Source of the DNA: Deltaproteobacteria bacterium
GTDB lineage: Bacteria; Myxococcota_A; Polyangia; Polyangiales; Houyiibacteriaceae
Direction: 5' to 3'
Assembly (NCBI GenBank): GCA_003647035.1
Contig: QMMB01000003.1
Location: 1 to 19,810, forward strand
DNA: 19,810 bases
The position numbers were made by a program, and so were the translations under genes. Below are positions 1-9,697 of the stretch, piece by piece (positions within the stretch are counted from its first letter, which is position 1; each line of letters opens with the position of its first letter). The notes under the pieces were generated by a model that made no database searches, had not been told where the DNA came from, and saw nothing but the letters and a program-made list of their open reading frames with translations.

Positions 1-822
1 CACACCGTCCTCGACGCTGCACATGAGATCCTGACCCATACGCCTGGCTGCGAGGAGGCCAAGACCATCCCTGCCGCCTCATCGGATGGCGTCAATCTGC
101 ACGACCTCATGCTGGACTACGCCAAGCATGTTGGCTTACACATCGCCGTCCGGGTCGACGCCGAGCTGATCGCGAACGCGGCTGTTGGCGAGCGCACCGT
201 GTTCATCGCGGACCGCTTGTTCGGCGCCCACGAGGCCCAGCGTCTCGCGACGCACGAGGTATACGGTCATTTAGTCTCAGCGTTCAACGGGAGAGCCCAA
301 GCGCTGGGGATCTTCGCCATCGGCACGGCCGGCTCCTACGGCGACCAGGAGGGCGTGGCGATTTTTCTCGAAGAGCTGGCAGGGTTGCTCGACCCAAGCC
401 GTCAAAGGATATTGGCAGGCCGCCTTCTGGCGACTCATGCGATGCACGCGGGCGTGTCGTTCGGCGATGCTGCCCGGACGCTGGTGAGCGAACATGATTT
501 TTCGGCAGCCCAGGCCGTGACGCTGTGCGAGCGGGCATTTCGTGCCGGCGGCGTGGCGCGCGACGCAGTGTATCTCACGAGCTGGTTGCGTGTGCGCCGT
601 GCGGTCGACCGAGGCGAGACCAATCTCGGAGAGCTTCAGCTCGGCAAGGTCTCGCTGGGCGCGCTGCCCGAGCTTCGGCGACTCGCCCATGACGGTCGCG
701 TCACTCAGCCGGTCTACTTGTCGAACTTGGCCAGGAGCTTCGGCAGGACGGGGCCGGGTACGAGGTCCGCGACGTTTCCGCCAAGCCTCGCGACCTCTTT
801 GACGAGGTTGGACGCGACGTAG
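1..822 (+). CDS. DUF1704 / MATCAP-like zinc metallopeptidase, 3' part (5' end outside window)
   Basis: The reading frame is open from base 1, so only the C-terminal ~273 residues are present. Two family signatures are visible: an HExxxH-type zinc motif (HEVYGH, bases 253-270) and the 'QEGLA' motif, here QEGVA (bases 346-360). These are hallmarks of DUF1704, often annotated 'flavohemoglobin expression-modulating QEGLA motif protein'. The family is related to the eukaryotic tyrosine carboxypeptidase MATCAP, in which the HExxxH histidines and a downstream Glu bind zinc. The bacterial substrate is unknown. The last 36 codons (714-822) run antisense through the 3' end of coaD. The tail after the PVYLSNL stretch has low-complexity composition and may simply be what the frame reads there, the domain itself ending near base 725. 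Family call is confident; cellular role is not. Confidence 0.85.
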   Translation, partial: HTVLDAAHEILTHTPGCEEAKTIPAASSDGVNLHDLMLDYAKHVGLHIAVRVDAELIANAAVGERTVFIADRLFGAHEAQRLATHEVYGHLVSAFNGRAQALGIFAIGTAGSYGDQEGVAIFLEELAGLLDPSRQRILAGRLLATHAMHAGVSFGDAARTLVSEHDFSAAQAVTLCERAFRAGGVARDAVYLTSWLRVRRAVDRGETNLGELQLGKVSLGALPELRRLAHDGRVTQPVYLSNLARSFGRTGPGTRSATFPPSLATSLTRLDAT

Positions 823-1208
823 AAGTAGGCGTCGTTGGCCATGATGAACACGGTTTCGACTTCGGGGTCGAGGTGCCGGTTCATGTTGGCCATCTGAAGC
901 TCGTACTCGAAGTCCGCGACGGCACGAAGCCCACGCAAGATGACGCGCGCGTTGCGCCGTTGAGCGTAACTCACCAACAGGCCGTCGAAGCGATCGACTT
1001 CGATGCGGCCCGGATCGGCGCCCATCTCCTCCGCCGACTCACGGATCATTTCCATTCGCTCGGCCACGCTGAACAGCGGCTCCTTCTTGTCGTTGTTCAG
1101 CACGGCGACGATGATCTTCTCGAACGCCACCAAGCCGCTGTGAAGGATGGAGGTGTGTCCCTTGGTGATCGGGTCGAAGGACCCGGGATAAACGGCGATG
1201 CCTCTCAC
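714..1208 (-). CDS. coaD: phosphopantetheine adenylyltransferase (CoaD)
   Basis: This enzyme transfers AMP from ATP to 4'-phosphopantetheine, giving dephospho-CoA, the penultimate step of cytoplasmic CoA synthesis. The 164-residue length is normal for bacterial CoaD. Visible family features are the N-terminal YPGSFDPITKGH block containing the nucleotidyltransferase (T/H)xGH motif, the ILRGLRAVADFEYE block, MANMNRHL, and a C-terminal VASNLVKEVARLGG block equivalent to the usual SS(T/S)xVRE/KE motif. The start is GTG at 1208, sharing GTGA with the rsmD stop, with AAAGG about six bases upstream; the two genes are therefore probably translationally coupled. rsmD-coaD is a widespread arrangement. 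Its 3' end overlaps the convergent DUF1704 gene by 109 bases. Confidence 0.96.
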   Translation of the reverse strand: MRGIAVYPGSFDPITKGHTSILHSGLVAFEKIIVAVLNNDKKEPLFSVAERMEMIRESAEEMGADPGRIEVDRFDGLLVSYAQRRNARVILRGLRAVADFEYELQMANMNRHLDPEVETVFIMANDAYFYVASNLVKEVARLGGNVADLVPGPVLPKLLAKFDK

Positions 1209-1792
1209 TGTCTGCCTTTCTCGGGTGCGTGGACGCCGAGGCTAATACTGGTCTGACCATAGCGGTAGTCCGCTTCTGACGCGAGTCCATTTGGCCAGCT
1301 CCAATGGTGGGTTGCTGGGTGCTCGATGACGACCCAGGCCCCCGGCGTCAGCCGTCCGGCGCCGGCCAGAGCCGCGAGAAGTGGCGAGACCGAGCCGATC
1401 GCCGAGTAGGGCGCGTCCGCGAAGACCAAGCTGAAGCCATCCTCTTCCTCGGGGATCCCGTGGACGGCCGCTGCCGGATCACCCAGCAGGTCCACACGCG
1501 ACGTGCGAATCTCGGCCTCGAGCCCGAGCTCCTTCGCACTTTGGGCGAGTTGCCGGATGACGCGGGGATCCTGGTCCACGACGACTGCTCGTGAAGCGCC
1601 GCGGGATAGGGCTTCGAAGCTAAGCGCTCCGCTGCCTGCGAACAGGTCCACCACGCGAGCGCCATCAAACGCCCCGCGCGCCTCGAGCGCGGAGGCAAGG
1701 GCTTCCCGCACCCGGTCCGACGTGGGCCGGGTGCCTTGCCCGCTTGGTGCGCCGAACCTGCGTCCAGAAAGCCGACCTCCAATAATGCGCAT
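1205..1792 (-). CDS. rsmD: 16S rRNA (guanine-966-N2)-methyltransferase RsmD
   Basis: RsmD methylates G966 of 16S rRNA in the small subunit using S-adenosylmethionine. The start chosen (ATG at 1792) gives 195 residues beginning MRIIGGRLSGRRF, the conserved family N terminus; an upstream ATG at 1846 would add 18 residues that do not resemble the family and would reach into the leader of the divergent kinase gene. Motifs seen: RPTSDRVREALAS, the SAM-binding block DLFAGSGALSFEALSRGA, and an acidic VDQD after strand 2. The catalytic motif IV, usually DPPY or DPPF, reads DAPY here, so its second residue is altered. The stop overlaps the coaD GTG by four bases, forming a two-gene operon. Confidence 0.93.
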   Translation of the reverse strand: MRIIGGRLSGRRFGAPSGQGTRPTSDRVREALASALEARGAFDGARVVDLFAGSGALSFEALSRGASRAVVVDQDPRVIRQLAQSAKELGLEAEIRTSRVDLLGDPAAAVHGIPEEEDGFSLVFADAPYSAIGSVSPLLAALAGAGRLTPGAWVVIEHPATHHWSWPNGLASEADYRYGQTSISLGVHAPEKGRQ

Positions 1793-1890
1793 GGAAGTGA
1801 AGCTAGCAGCCAAAACTGCGTCGGAGGGGTGAATTGTACTACCCACTGCCAGATGCTACGCCTCGTGTGCCCTTAGGGAAGCTTGCCGAT

Positions 1891-3639
1891 ATGCGGAAGA
1901 TTTGCCTGCGTTGCGGTTCGAAGTTTGCGAGCCGAGCGGAGTACTGCCCGCACGACGGTAGCCTCTTGGTCACCGACGACGAGATCGCCGACCCGTTGCT
2001 CGGGACCGTCTTGCTCGAGCAGTTTCGCATCGAAGAACAGATCGGGACCGGCGGGATGGGGACGGTGTATCGCGCTCACCAAACCACGGTCGGCCGCGAC
2101 GTTGCCATCAAGGTTCTGAGACCCGAGCTGGCGCGCGACGAACAGGCGGTCTCTCGATTCGAGCGCGAGGCCCGAGTGGCGACCTCACTCGACCACCCCA
2201 ACCTCGTCCGCGTCTTTCTCTCCGGGAGGCTCCCCGATGGACGGCTCTACATCGTGATGGAGCTGCTCGAAGGCCGCTCGCTTGCTGACGAGCTGGACGA
2301 TCGCGGCCCGCCGTCTCTCGAGCGCGCGCTCATCATGACGATGAAGCTGTGCGCCGGGCTGGGCGCGGTGCATGCAGCCGGGATCGTGCACCGCGACATC
2401 AAGCCCGAGAATGTCTACCTCGTGCACCGTGGCAAAGACGCCGACTTCGTGAAGCTCGTGGATTTCGGCGTCGTACGCATCCTCGAGGCCGAGGGGATCG
2501 GGCCGACGACCACCCAAAGCGGCCGCGTCTTTGGAACGGCCACGTATATTTCGCCGGAGGCGGCTACCGGGGAGGAAACCGATCAACGAAGCGACATTTA
2601 CTCGCTGGGTGTCCTAACCTATCAACTGCTCACCGGGAAGCTTCCGTTCGAAGGCAAGACGGCGGCTGCGGTGTTGATGCAGCACGTGCACCAGGAGCCG
2701 CCCCCTCTGCGGTCGAAGGGTCGCGGCGCAGAGGTCCCCGACGATGTCGCGCACGTCGTGATGCGCTCGCTCAGTAAAGACCCGGCTGCGCGCCAGCAAA
2801 CGCTTGCCGAGTTCTTGGATTCGCTTGCACAAGCAGCCGGCGATGCGGGCCTCCTCGGCGATGGGGGGGCGCTCCTCCTCGGCACGGGGTGGGGCGATGA
2901 TTTGGCGGCCCCGGGCTCGTACCTGGCCGACCTCCTCGGATCCAGTTCGCCGCCGCGTAGCCCCTCTCCCTTGGGCGATACGCAGCCGATTGCGGTTGGC
3001 CTCGCCCCGGACGACGAAGCGCTCCTCTCGTCCGCGCCCAAGCCGTTCGGGACTACGTCGCACGATCTCGCCACCGCGCCCGGCCCGACGCAACGGAATC
3101 ACAAGTGGCTCTGGGCGTCCCTTGGTTTGCTTGCGCTCGTCTTGGTCGCAGTGGTGACCGGGACCCTGTGGTGGCAGCGCGCGCCGCGAGCGGTTGTCGA
3201 GGAGCCACGAGCCGAGCCGGCGAATGCGCCGATGACCGCTGTGGAACCGGATGCGGAAGTTGCGGATATTGGGACCGATGTGCCGGTCGTGGAGCCGGTG
3301 GTGCTCGAGGCGGAGCCGGTGGTGCTCGAGGCGGAGCCGGTGGTGGAGCTCGCAGTGGAGGAGCCGCCGCCGGTGAAGCCGAAGCCGAAGGCGAAGAAGA
3401 GGAAGCGAAAGAAGAAAGCAGTGCCAGCGGCAGGGACAGAGGCAGGGACAGAGGCAGAGGCAGGGACAGAGGCAGCTGCAGGGACAGCGGCAGGGAACGG
3501 GGAGGGGATCGCGCGGGAGCCTGACGATGGTATTGATTGGACTGTTCCCGACTTCCCGGCGGAAGATCCGTCGCCGACGGGGATGCCCGATGCGCCGCCT
3601 CGCAATCCGGTCGTCATTGACGAGCCACCTTCTCGGTAG
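1891..3639 (+). CDS. membrane Ser/Thr protein kinase with N-terminal zinc ribbon
   Basis: Probable bacterial Hanks-type (PknB-like) kinase of 582 residues. I place the start at ATG 1891 because AGGGAAG lies about ten bases upstream and the protein then opens with a zinc ribbon (C5xxC8 ... C19-P-H-D); an upstream frame start at 1834 lacks such support. Kinase motifs in order: glycine loop GTGGMG (52-57), VAIK Lys74, HRDIKPEN with catalytic Asp169 and Asn174, DFG Asp191, and an activation-segment SPEA. It has the RD arrangement. After a ~100-residue linker comes one hydrophobic helix (about 406-428), then a tail rich in EPVVLEA repeats, a KPKPKAKKRKRKKK basic run and AGTE repeats. The kinase is thus cytoplasmic with an extracytoplasmic low-complexity tail. 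No obvious partner gene adjoins it, so its target is unknown. Confidence 0.93.
   Translation: MRKICLRCGSKFASRAEYCPHDGSLLVTDDEIADPLLGTVLLEQFRIEEQIGTGGMGTVYRAHQTTVGRDVAIKVLRPELARDEQAVSRFEREARVATSLDHPNLVRVFLSGRLPDGRLYIVMELLEGRSLADELDDRGPPSLERALIMTMKLCAGLGAVHAAGIVHRDIKPENVYLVHRGKDADFVKLVDFGVVRILEAEGIGPTTTQSGRVFGTATYISPEAATGEETDQRSDIYSLGVLTYQLLTGKLPFEGKTAAAVLMQHVHQEPPPLRSKGRGAEVPDDVAHVVMRSLSKDPAARQQTLAEFLDSLAQAAGDAGLLGDGGALLLGTGWGDDLAAPGSYLADLLGSSSPPRSPSPLGDTQPIAVGLAPDDEALLSSAPKPFGTTSHDLATAPGPTQRNHKWLWASLGLLALVLVAVVTGTLWWQRAPRAVVEEPRAEPANAPMTAVEPDAEVADIGTDVPVVEPVVLEAEPVVLEAEPVVELAVEEPPPVKPKPKAKKRKRKKKAVPAAGTEAGTEAEAGTEAAAGTAAGNGEGIAREPDDGIDWTVPDFPAEDPSPTGMPDAPPRNPVVIDEPPSR
3291..3353 (+). repeat. 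21-bp tandem repeat in kinase tail
   Basis: Two exact copies of a 21-bp unit (bases 3291-3311 and 3312-3332) are followed by a partial, diverged third. In frame they encode EPVVLEA-type heptads in the extracytoplasmic part of the kinase. The unit length is a multiple of three, so copy-number change would keep the frame. Confidence 0.85.
3429..3497 (+). repeat. 6/12-bp low-complexity repeat encoding AGTE units
   Basis: A run of GGCAGGGACAGA and shorter GGCAGA units encodes alternating AGTE/AEAGTEAA residues near the kinase C terminus. It follows a lysine/arginine-rich stretch. The purine-rich composition differs from the surrounding codon use and looks like slippage-prone expansion. Confidence 0.8.
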
Positions 3640-3641
3640 GG

Positions 3642-5672
<2,031 letters not shown>

Positions 5673-5764
5673 GCGTTGCCGAGTTTCTGTGGCCGGCGGT
5701 GCTCAGGTCAACCAGGGTCGACGCGGGGGGAGCGCGCCCTAGGTTACGAGTTACGGGAGGCGTC

Positions 5765-6049
5765 ATGGCAAAGGCGATTTGGCAAGGACAAGTGATCGCG
5801 GAATCGAACGATTTCGAAGTGGTCGAGGGGAACGTCTACTTCCCACCTGGCAGCATCAAAGAGGAGTTTTTCGAGCCGAGCGGACACCAGAGCGTCTGTC
5901 CCTGGAAAGGCACCGCCAGCTACCAGCACGTCGTCGTCAACGGCGACCGCAACGAAAACGCCCCCTGGTTCTACCGAGAACCCAAAGAAGCCGCCGCCAA
6001 CATCAAGGATCACATCGCCTTCTGGAAGGGCGTCACGGTCGAGCGCTAA
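5765..6049 (+). CDS. DUF427 domain protein
   Basis: A 94-residue single-domain protein starting MAKAIWQGQVIAES. The start at 5765 is set by a GGGAGG ribosome binding site five to nine bases upstream; longer in-frame starts lack this. The conserved DUF427 core is clear: VYFPPGSI, then CPWKGTASYQHV, then APWFYREPKEAA and HIAFWKGV. Its function is unknown to me; such proteins are common as stand-alone small genes in Actinobacteria, cyanobacteria and Proteobacteria. It is divergent from the YyaL-type gene (92 bases between starts) and convergent with the Nudix gene (15 bases between stops). Confidence 0.92.
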   Translation: MAKAIWQGQVIAESNDFEVVEGNVYFPPGSIKEEFFEPSGHQSVCPWKGTASYQHVVVNGDRNENAPWFYREPKEAAANIKDHIAFWKGVTVER

Positions 6050-6064
6050 CCGCCCCCCTATTGC

Positions 6065-6688
6065 CTAACGCCAGGCGAAGAAGGGTTGGTCGTAGTGGGC
6101 CACTCGTGTGTTGCGGCCATGGATGGCGACTTCGCGGAACTGGAAGATGACGGCAGCGGTTGGGGCGAAGATGTCTTGGCCGAGGATTCGTACCGAGAGC
6201 ACCGGCCGATCGCTTTCCTCGAGGTCGAACAGCTTTGGGATGCCGGGTGCATCGAGCCCTTCGATGGGGACCCGGTGCACCTCGGCGACTTCGTTTGGGT
6301 TTGGCGTGAGGACGGCATGGTTGCCCGCCCAGACCACGACGGGCGTGATTCGGAAGCCGGAGCGAGTGGGATAGTCGTCGAGAAGCCCGAGCACGCGATC
6401 GGCAGAGCACGACAAACCGACCTCTTCGTCGAGCTCGCGCAGCGCAGCGCCCGCTGCATCTTCGCCATCGTCGATGCGGCCCCCGGGGAGAGCCCACTGC
6501 CCGCTGTGGTCGCGAAGGCTCGACACCCGGCGGGTGATGACGAAACAGGCATCGCCGGTTTCGTCGGCGACAACCGTCATGGCGACAGCAGCGGGGCGAA
6601 GAGACGGGTCGGGTTGAGTCGACCGTTCGTGCCCGGCGAGGTTCGCGGTGATTTTCGCGCGTAGGCTTTCGTCCGCCCTGAGACTCAC
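6065..6688 (-). CDS. Nudix hydrolase, CoA-diphosphatase-like
   Basis: A 207-residue Nudix protein with a complete Nudix box GX5EX7REUXEEXGU at residues 70-92 (Gly70, Glu76, Arg84, Glu85, Glu88, Glu89, Gly91). Just before it, ITRRVSSLRDHSGQWALPGG resembles the extra LLTxRxxxLRxHxGQxxFPGG signature of CoA pyrophosphatases (NudL/NUDT7 type), so hydrolysis of CoA or acyl-CoA to 4'-phosphopantetheine compounds is a reasonable inference; a general nucleotide-sugar pyrophosphatase is the alternative. The start is GTG at 6688; I see no good Shine-Dalgarno before it, so the precise start is less certain. It is transcribed away from gloB. Confidence 0.88.
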   Translation of the reverse strand: MSLRADESLRAKITANLAGHERSTQPDPSLRPAAVAMTVVADETGDACFVITRRVSSLRDHSGQWALPGGRIDDGEDAAGAALRELDEEVGLSCSADRVLGLLDDYPTRSGFRITPVVVWAGNHAVLTPNPNEVAEVHRVPIEGLDAPGIPKLFDLEESDRPVLSVRILGQDIFAPTAAVIFQFREVAIHGRNTRVAHYDQPFFAWR

Positions 6689-6746
6689 AGTATCGTTATA
6701 GTTCCGATTGGCGCCCTACGCACCAGGTTGGGTCCGGGGAGAACGC

Positions 6747-6830
6747 ATGGTGGTTATGGTGGTCATCTCGTGGGTTGGGTCCTATCGTGCCTTCGATGCA
6801 GGTGATACCCGTACCGTGCTTGAGCGATAA
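6747..6830 (+). other. possible 27-codon leader ORF overlapping the gloB start
   Basis: A GGGGAG ribosome-binding-site-like sequence sits five bases before an ATG at 6747, opening a 27-codon frame that ends at a TAA at 6828-6830. It overlaps the first 11 codons of gloB in a different frame. The gloB start itself has no convincing Shine-Dalgarno. The peptide begins MVVMVVISWV and matches nothing I know. It may be a coupling leader or chance. Confidence 0.25.
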
Positions 6831-7539
6831 CTACGCCTACATCGTCATCGAGAACGGCCGTGCCGCCGTCGTCGACCCTTCGCAGGGCGACCCCGTGTTG
6901 AGAGCGATCGATCAGGCCAAGGTGAAGCTCACCGAGATTTGGTTGACCCATCACCATTGGGATCACATCGGCGGTATCGAGGCGCTGATGGAGGAGTGTC
7001 CCATCGAGCATGTGCGTGGGTCTCAGTACGACTCGGACCATGAGCGAATTCCACGGCAGACCGATGCGCTCTCAGATGGTGACACCTTCGAGTTCGGTGG
7101 CGCGGCGGTCGACATCATGGAGATCCCGGGCCACACGCTCGGCGCGATCGCGTTTGTCACCAGCGGCAACCTCTTCAGCGGGGACACGCTCTTCATTGCT
7201 GGGTGCGGCCGCGTCTTCGAAGGGACGATGGAGATGATGTCGAAATCGCTCGACAAGCTTCGCGCTCTGCCCCCGAGCACCCAACTGTGGTGCGGCCACG
7301 AGTACACCGTCAACAACCTTCGGTTCGCGAAGACGATCGAGCCCGGCAACGCTGAAGTCGAGCGTGCGCTTCAAGAGGCGGTCGCCACGCGCGAAGCAGG
7401 CCAGTTCACGGTCCCCGGGCAGCTCGATCGGGAGCTCGCGACCAACCCGTTTCTTCGCTTCGATGACCCGGCGGTCGCATCCGGGAGAGACCCCGTGGCG
7501 TCGTTCACAGCCATTCGCACTGCAAAGGATAGCTTCTAA
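6796..7539 (+). CDS. gloB: hydroxyacylglutathione hydrolase (glyoxalase II)
   Basis: Metallo-beta-lactamase-fold hydrolase of 247 residues that would hydrolyse S-D-lactoylglutathione to D-lactate and glutathione in methylglyoxal detoxification. The start at ATG 6796 gives MQVIPVPCLSDNYAYIV, the typical glyoxalase II N terminus; a TTG at 6775 would add seven residues. Metal-site motifs are present: THHHWDHIGG (the THxHxDH signature), GHTLGAIAF, FSGDTLFIAGCGRVFEGT, and GHEYTVNNLRFA near the substrate-binding C-terminal domain, including the conserved NPFLR ending region. The usual THHHHDH has Trp in place of the fourth His, outside the metal ligands. The gene ends two bases before the penicillin-acylase-family gene, so the two are probably co-transcribed. 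Confidence 0.94.
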   Translation: MQVIPVPCLSDNYAYIVIENGRAAVVDPSQGDPVLRAIDQAKVKLTEIWLTHHHWDHIGGIEALMEECPIEHVRGSQYDSDHERIPRQTDALSDGDTFEFGGAAVDIMEIPGHTLGAIAFVTSGNLFSGDTLFIAGCGRVFEGTMEMMSKSLDKLRALPPSTQLWCGHEYTVNNLRFAKTIEPGNAEVERALQEAVATREAGQFTVPGQLDRELATNPFLRFDDPAVASGRDPVASFTAIRTAKDSF

Positions 7540-7541
7540 TC

Positions 7542-8264
7542 ATGACCGATCCACGAACACCGAAGGCCAGTTGGACTCGGGACGAGCACGGCATCCCGCA
7601 GATCGTAGCGGACGACATCAACGGCCTGCACTGGGGGATGGGTTACTGCCACGCCATGGATCGCGGCATGCAGATGTTGATCATGCGGATCCTCGGGCAA
7701 GGCCGGGCGGCCGAGCTGCTCGATGGCAGTGACGAGATGGTCGAAGTCGACCGGTTCTTTCGACGCATGAATTGGAACGCCGGGGTCGCGGCCGAGGCTG
7801 AGAATCTCACAACGGAAGCCCGCGCTGCGTGTCAGTCGTACTGCGACGGAGCGAACGCGCGTTTTGCCGAGTCCGTGCCTTGGGAGTTCAGGCTCGTCGG
7901 GGTCAAACCCGATGCCTGGACGATCGGGGACAGCTTGTTGCTCTCGCGCATGACGGGCTTCCTCACGCTAGCCCAGTCGCAAGGCGAGGTAGAACGGCTC
8001 TTCGTCGAGATGATTCAGGCTGGCATCGGCGATGCGCACCTCGAAGCGCTATTTCCGGGCTGCACGGCTGGGTTCGACCGCTCGATCCTGAGCGAGGTCG
8101 AGCTGGTGGAGCGGAACGTGCCCGAGGCGGTGAAGTGGCTAGTCGCCGCGCCACGGTTGATGGCATCGAACAACTGGTGCGTATCGGGTTCGCGGACGGC
8201 GTCTGGCGCGGCGATGCTCTCCAACGATCCGCATCTCGAAACGAATCGGTTGCCGAACGTGTAG
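7542..8264 (+). pseudogene. penicillin acylase family (Ntn hydrolase), 5' part up to an in-frame TAG
   Basis: These 240 codons cover the alpha-chain region and the start of the beta chain of a penicillin/acylhomoserine-lactone acylase family N-terminal-nucleophile hydrolase. RDEHGIPQI and the GYCHAMDR block are alpha-chain signatures. The autoprocessing site is intact: SNNW begins at Ser209 (base 8166), which would become the beta-chain N terminus and nucleophile, followed by VSGSRTASG and SNDPHLE. The frame then meets TAG at 8262-8264, directly after LPNV, where family members usually have Trp (PxxWYE); TGG to TAG is a one-base change. The 3' part follows in the same frame. No signal peptide is visible, although most characterised family members are periplasmic. 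Family members cleave amides such as beta-lactam side chains or acyl-homoserine lactones; the substrate here is unknown. Confidence 0.85.
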
Positions 8265-9683
8265 GTGGAGCAGAGCTTCGCGTGGCCTGGCGGTTACGCG
8301 ATTCTCATGACGATGCCGGGCCTGCCCGCGCCGCTCGTGGGGCGCAACGAGCATCTGTCCTGGGGCACGACCTACACCTTCATGGACGCGATCGACTCCT
8401 GGGTCGAACATCGTCGGGACGGGAAATTCCGTCGTCGAGACACCTGGGTCGACTTCGATCAACGCGTCGAGACCATCAAACGCAAGAAGGGCGAGCCGAT
8501 CGTCGAGACCTTCTGGGAAAACCACCACGGCGTGCTCGATGGAGACGCCACCGCCGAGGGGTACTCACTCGCAACGCGTTGGACCGGATCGAACGGTGGA
8601 GCGCAATCGATCAATAAGCTGCTTTCGATGTGGACTGCCCGCACCGTGCCAGAGGGCATGCGCGCCTTTTGCGAGGTCGAGTCCTCCTTCAACTGGATCT
8701 TTGCCGACAGCACCGGTGACATCGGCTACCAGATGTCCGGCTTGATGCCGAGGCGCTCCGACGACTGGTCGGGTTTCGCACCCCGGGCCGGATGGGAAGA
8801 GCGATTCGACTGGAAGGGCTTTGTCAATCCCGAAGATCTACCGCAGGTCCACAACCCGGCAGACGGCATCATCGTGACCGCCAACCAGGATCTCAACCAC
8901 CTCGGTAGCGCGAACCCCATCAATGCGCCGATGGGCGATTACCGCGCGCGGCGTATCACCCAGCTCTTGAAGGAGCGCGACGACCACGACGTGGGCTCCT
9001 TCCGCGCGATCCAGATGGACACGTTCTCGATTCAGGCCGCCGAGTTTCTCGAAGTCCTCAGGCCACTCCTGCGAACGGGTCCCATCGCCGACGCCCTCCG
9101 TGATTGGGATTGCCAGTACGACCTGCAGTCCATCGGCGCGACGGCATTCGAGCTCTTCTACACGGAGCTGCTCGTAGAAATGTTTGGTCCTGCATGCGGG
9201 GTTCCCGTCATCGACCACCTGCGCGACGCGACAGGCACATTCATCGACTTCTACCAAAACTTCGATCGCGTCCTCGTCGCCGAGTCGTCCCCCTGGCTCG
9301 GTGAACGCACGCGAAACGAGGTCTGGGGCGCCGCCCTCGCGAGCGTCGCTGATCGCGTGCCCGAACCCTGGGGCAAACGAAATCACCTGACTCTCACCAA
9401 TATGTTTTTCGGTGGGAAGCTCCCTCGCTTCCTCGGATTCGATCGGGGCCCGATCCCGATCCGCGGTGGCCGCGCGACCCCACATCAAGGGCAGATCTAC
9501 CGCGCCGGGGAGCGGCTCACTTCGTTCACCCCGTCGCTCCGACTCGTCGCCGACATGAGCGCCCCCGTCCTTCATACTGCCCTCTGCGGAGGTCCATCCG
9601 ACCGCCGGTTTTCGAGGTGGTACACGAGCGGGGTCGATGGCTGGCTTGCCGGCAGGCTCAAGGTCCGAAAGCCACCGAAGTAG
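8265..9683 (+). pseudogene. penicillin acylase family, beta-chain continuation after the TAG
   Basis: This is the same frame as the preceding piece, uninterrupted for 472 codons; a read-through product would be about 713 residues, a normal length for this family. It begins with GTG immediately after the TAG, but no Shine-Dalgarno precedes it, so independent initiation is doubtful. Beta-chain signatures are well kept: MPGLPAPLVGRNEHLSWG, IVTANQDLN (the Asn corresponding to the oxyanion-hole Asn of the family), RITQLL, and a C-terminal SLRLVADMS followed by GGPSDRRFSRWY. With no other lesion visible, the interruption is recent, a sequencing error, or suppressed. It ends 14 bases from the convergent SDR gene. 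Confidence 0.85.
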
Positions 9684-9697
9684 CTCGGGTTGCCGGC

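Noticed and set aside
8265..9683. Independent gene beginning at GTG 8265
   Set aside because: It starts immediately after the TAG, lacks a Shine-Dalgarno, and continues mid-domain the family sequence of the preceding frame.
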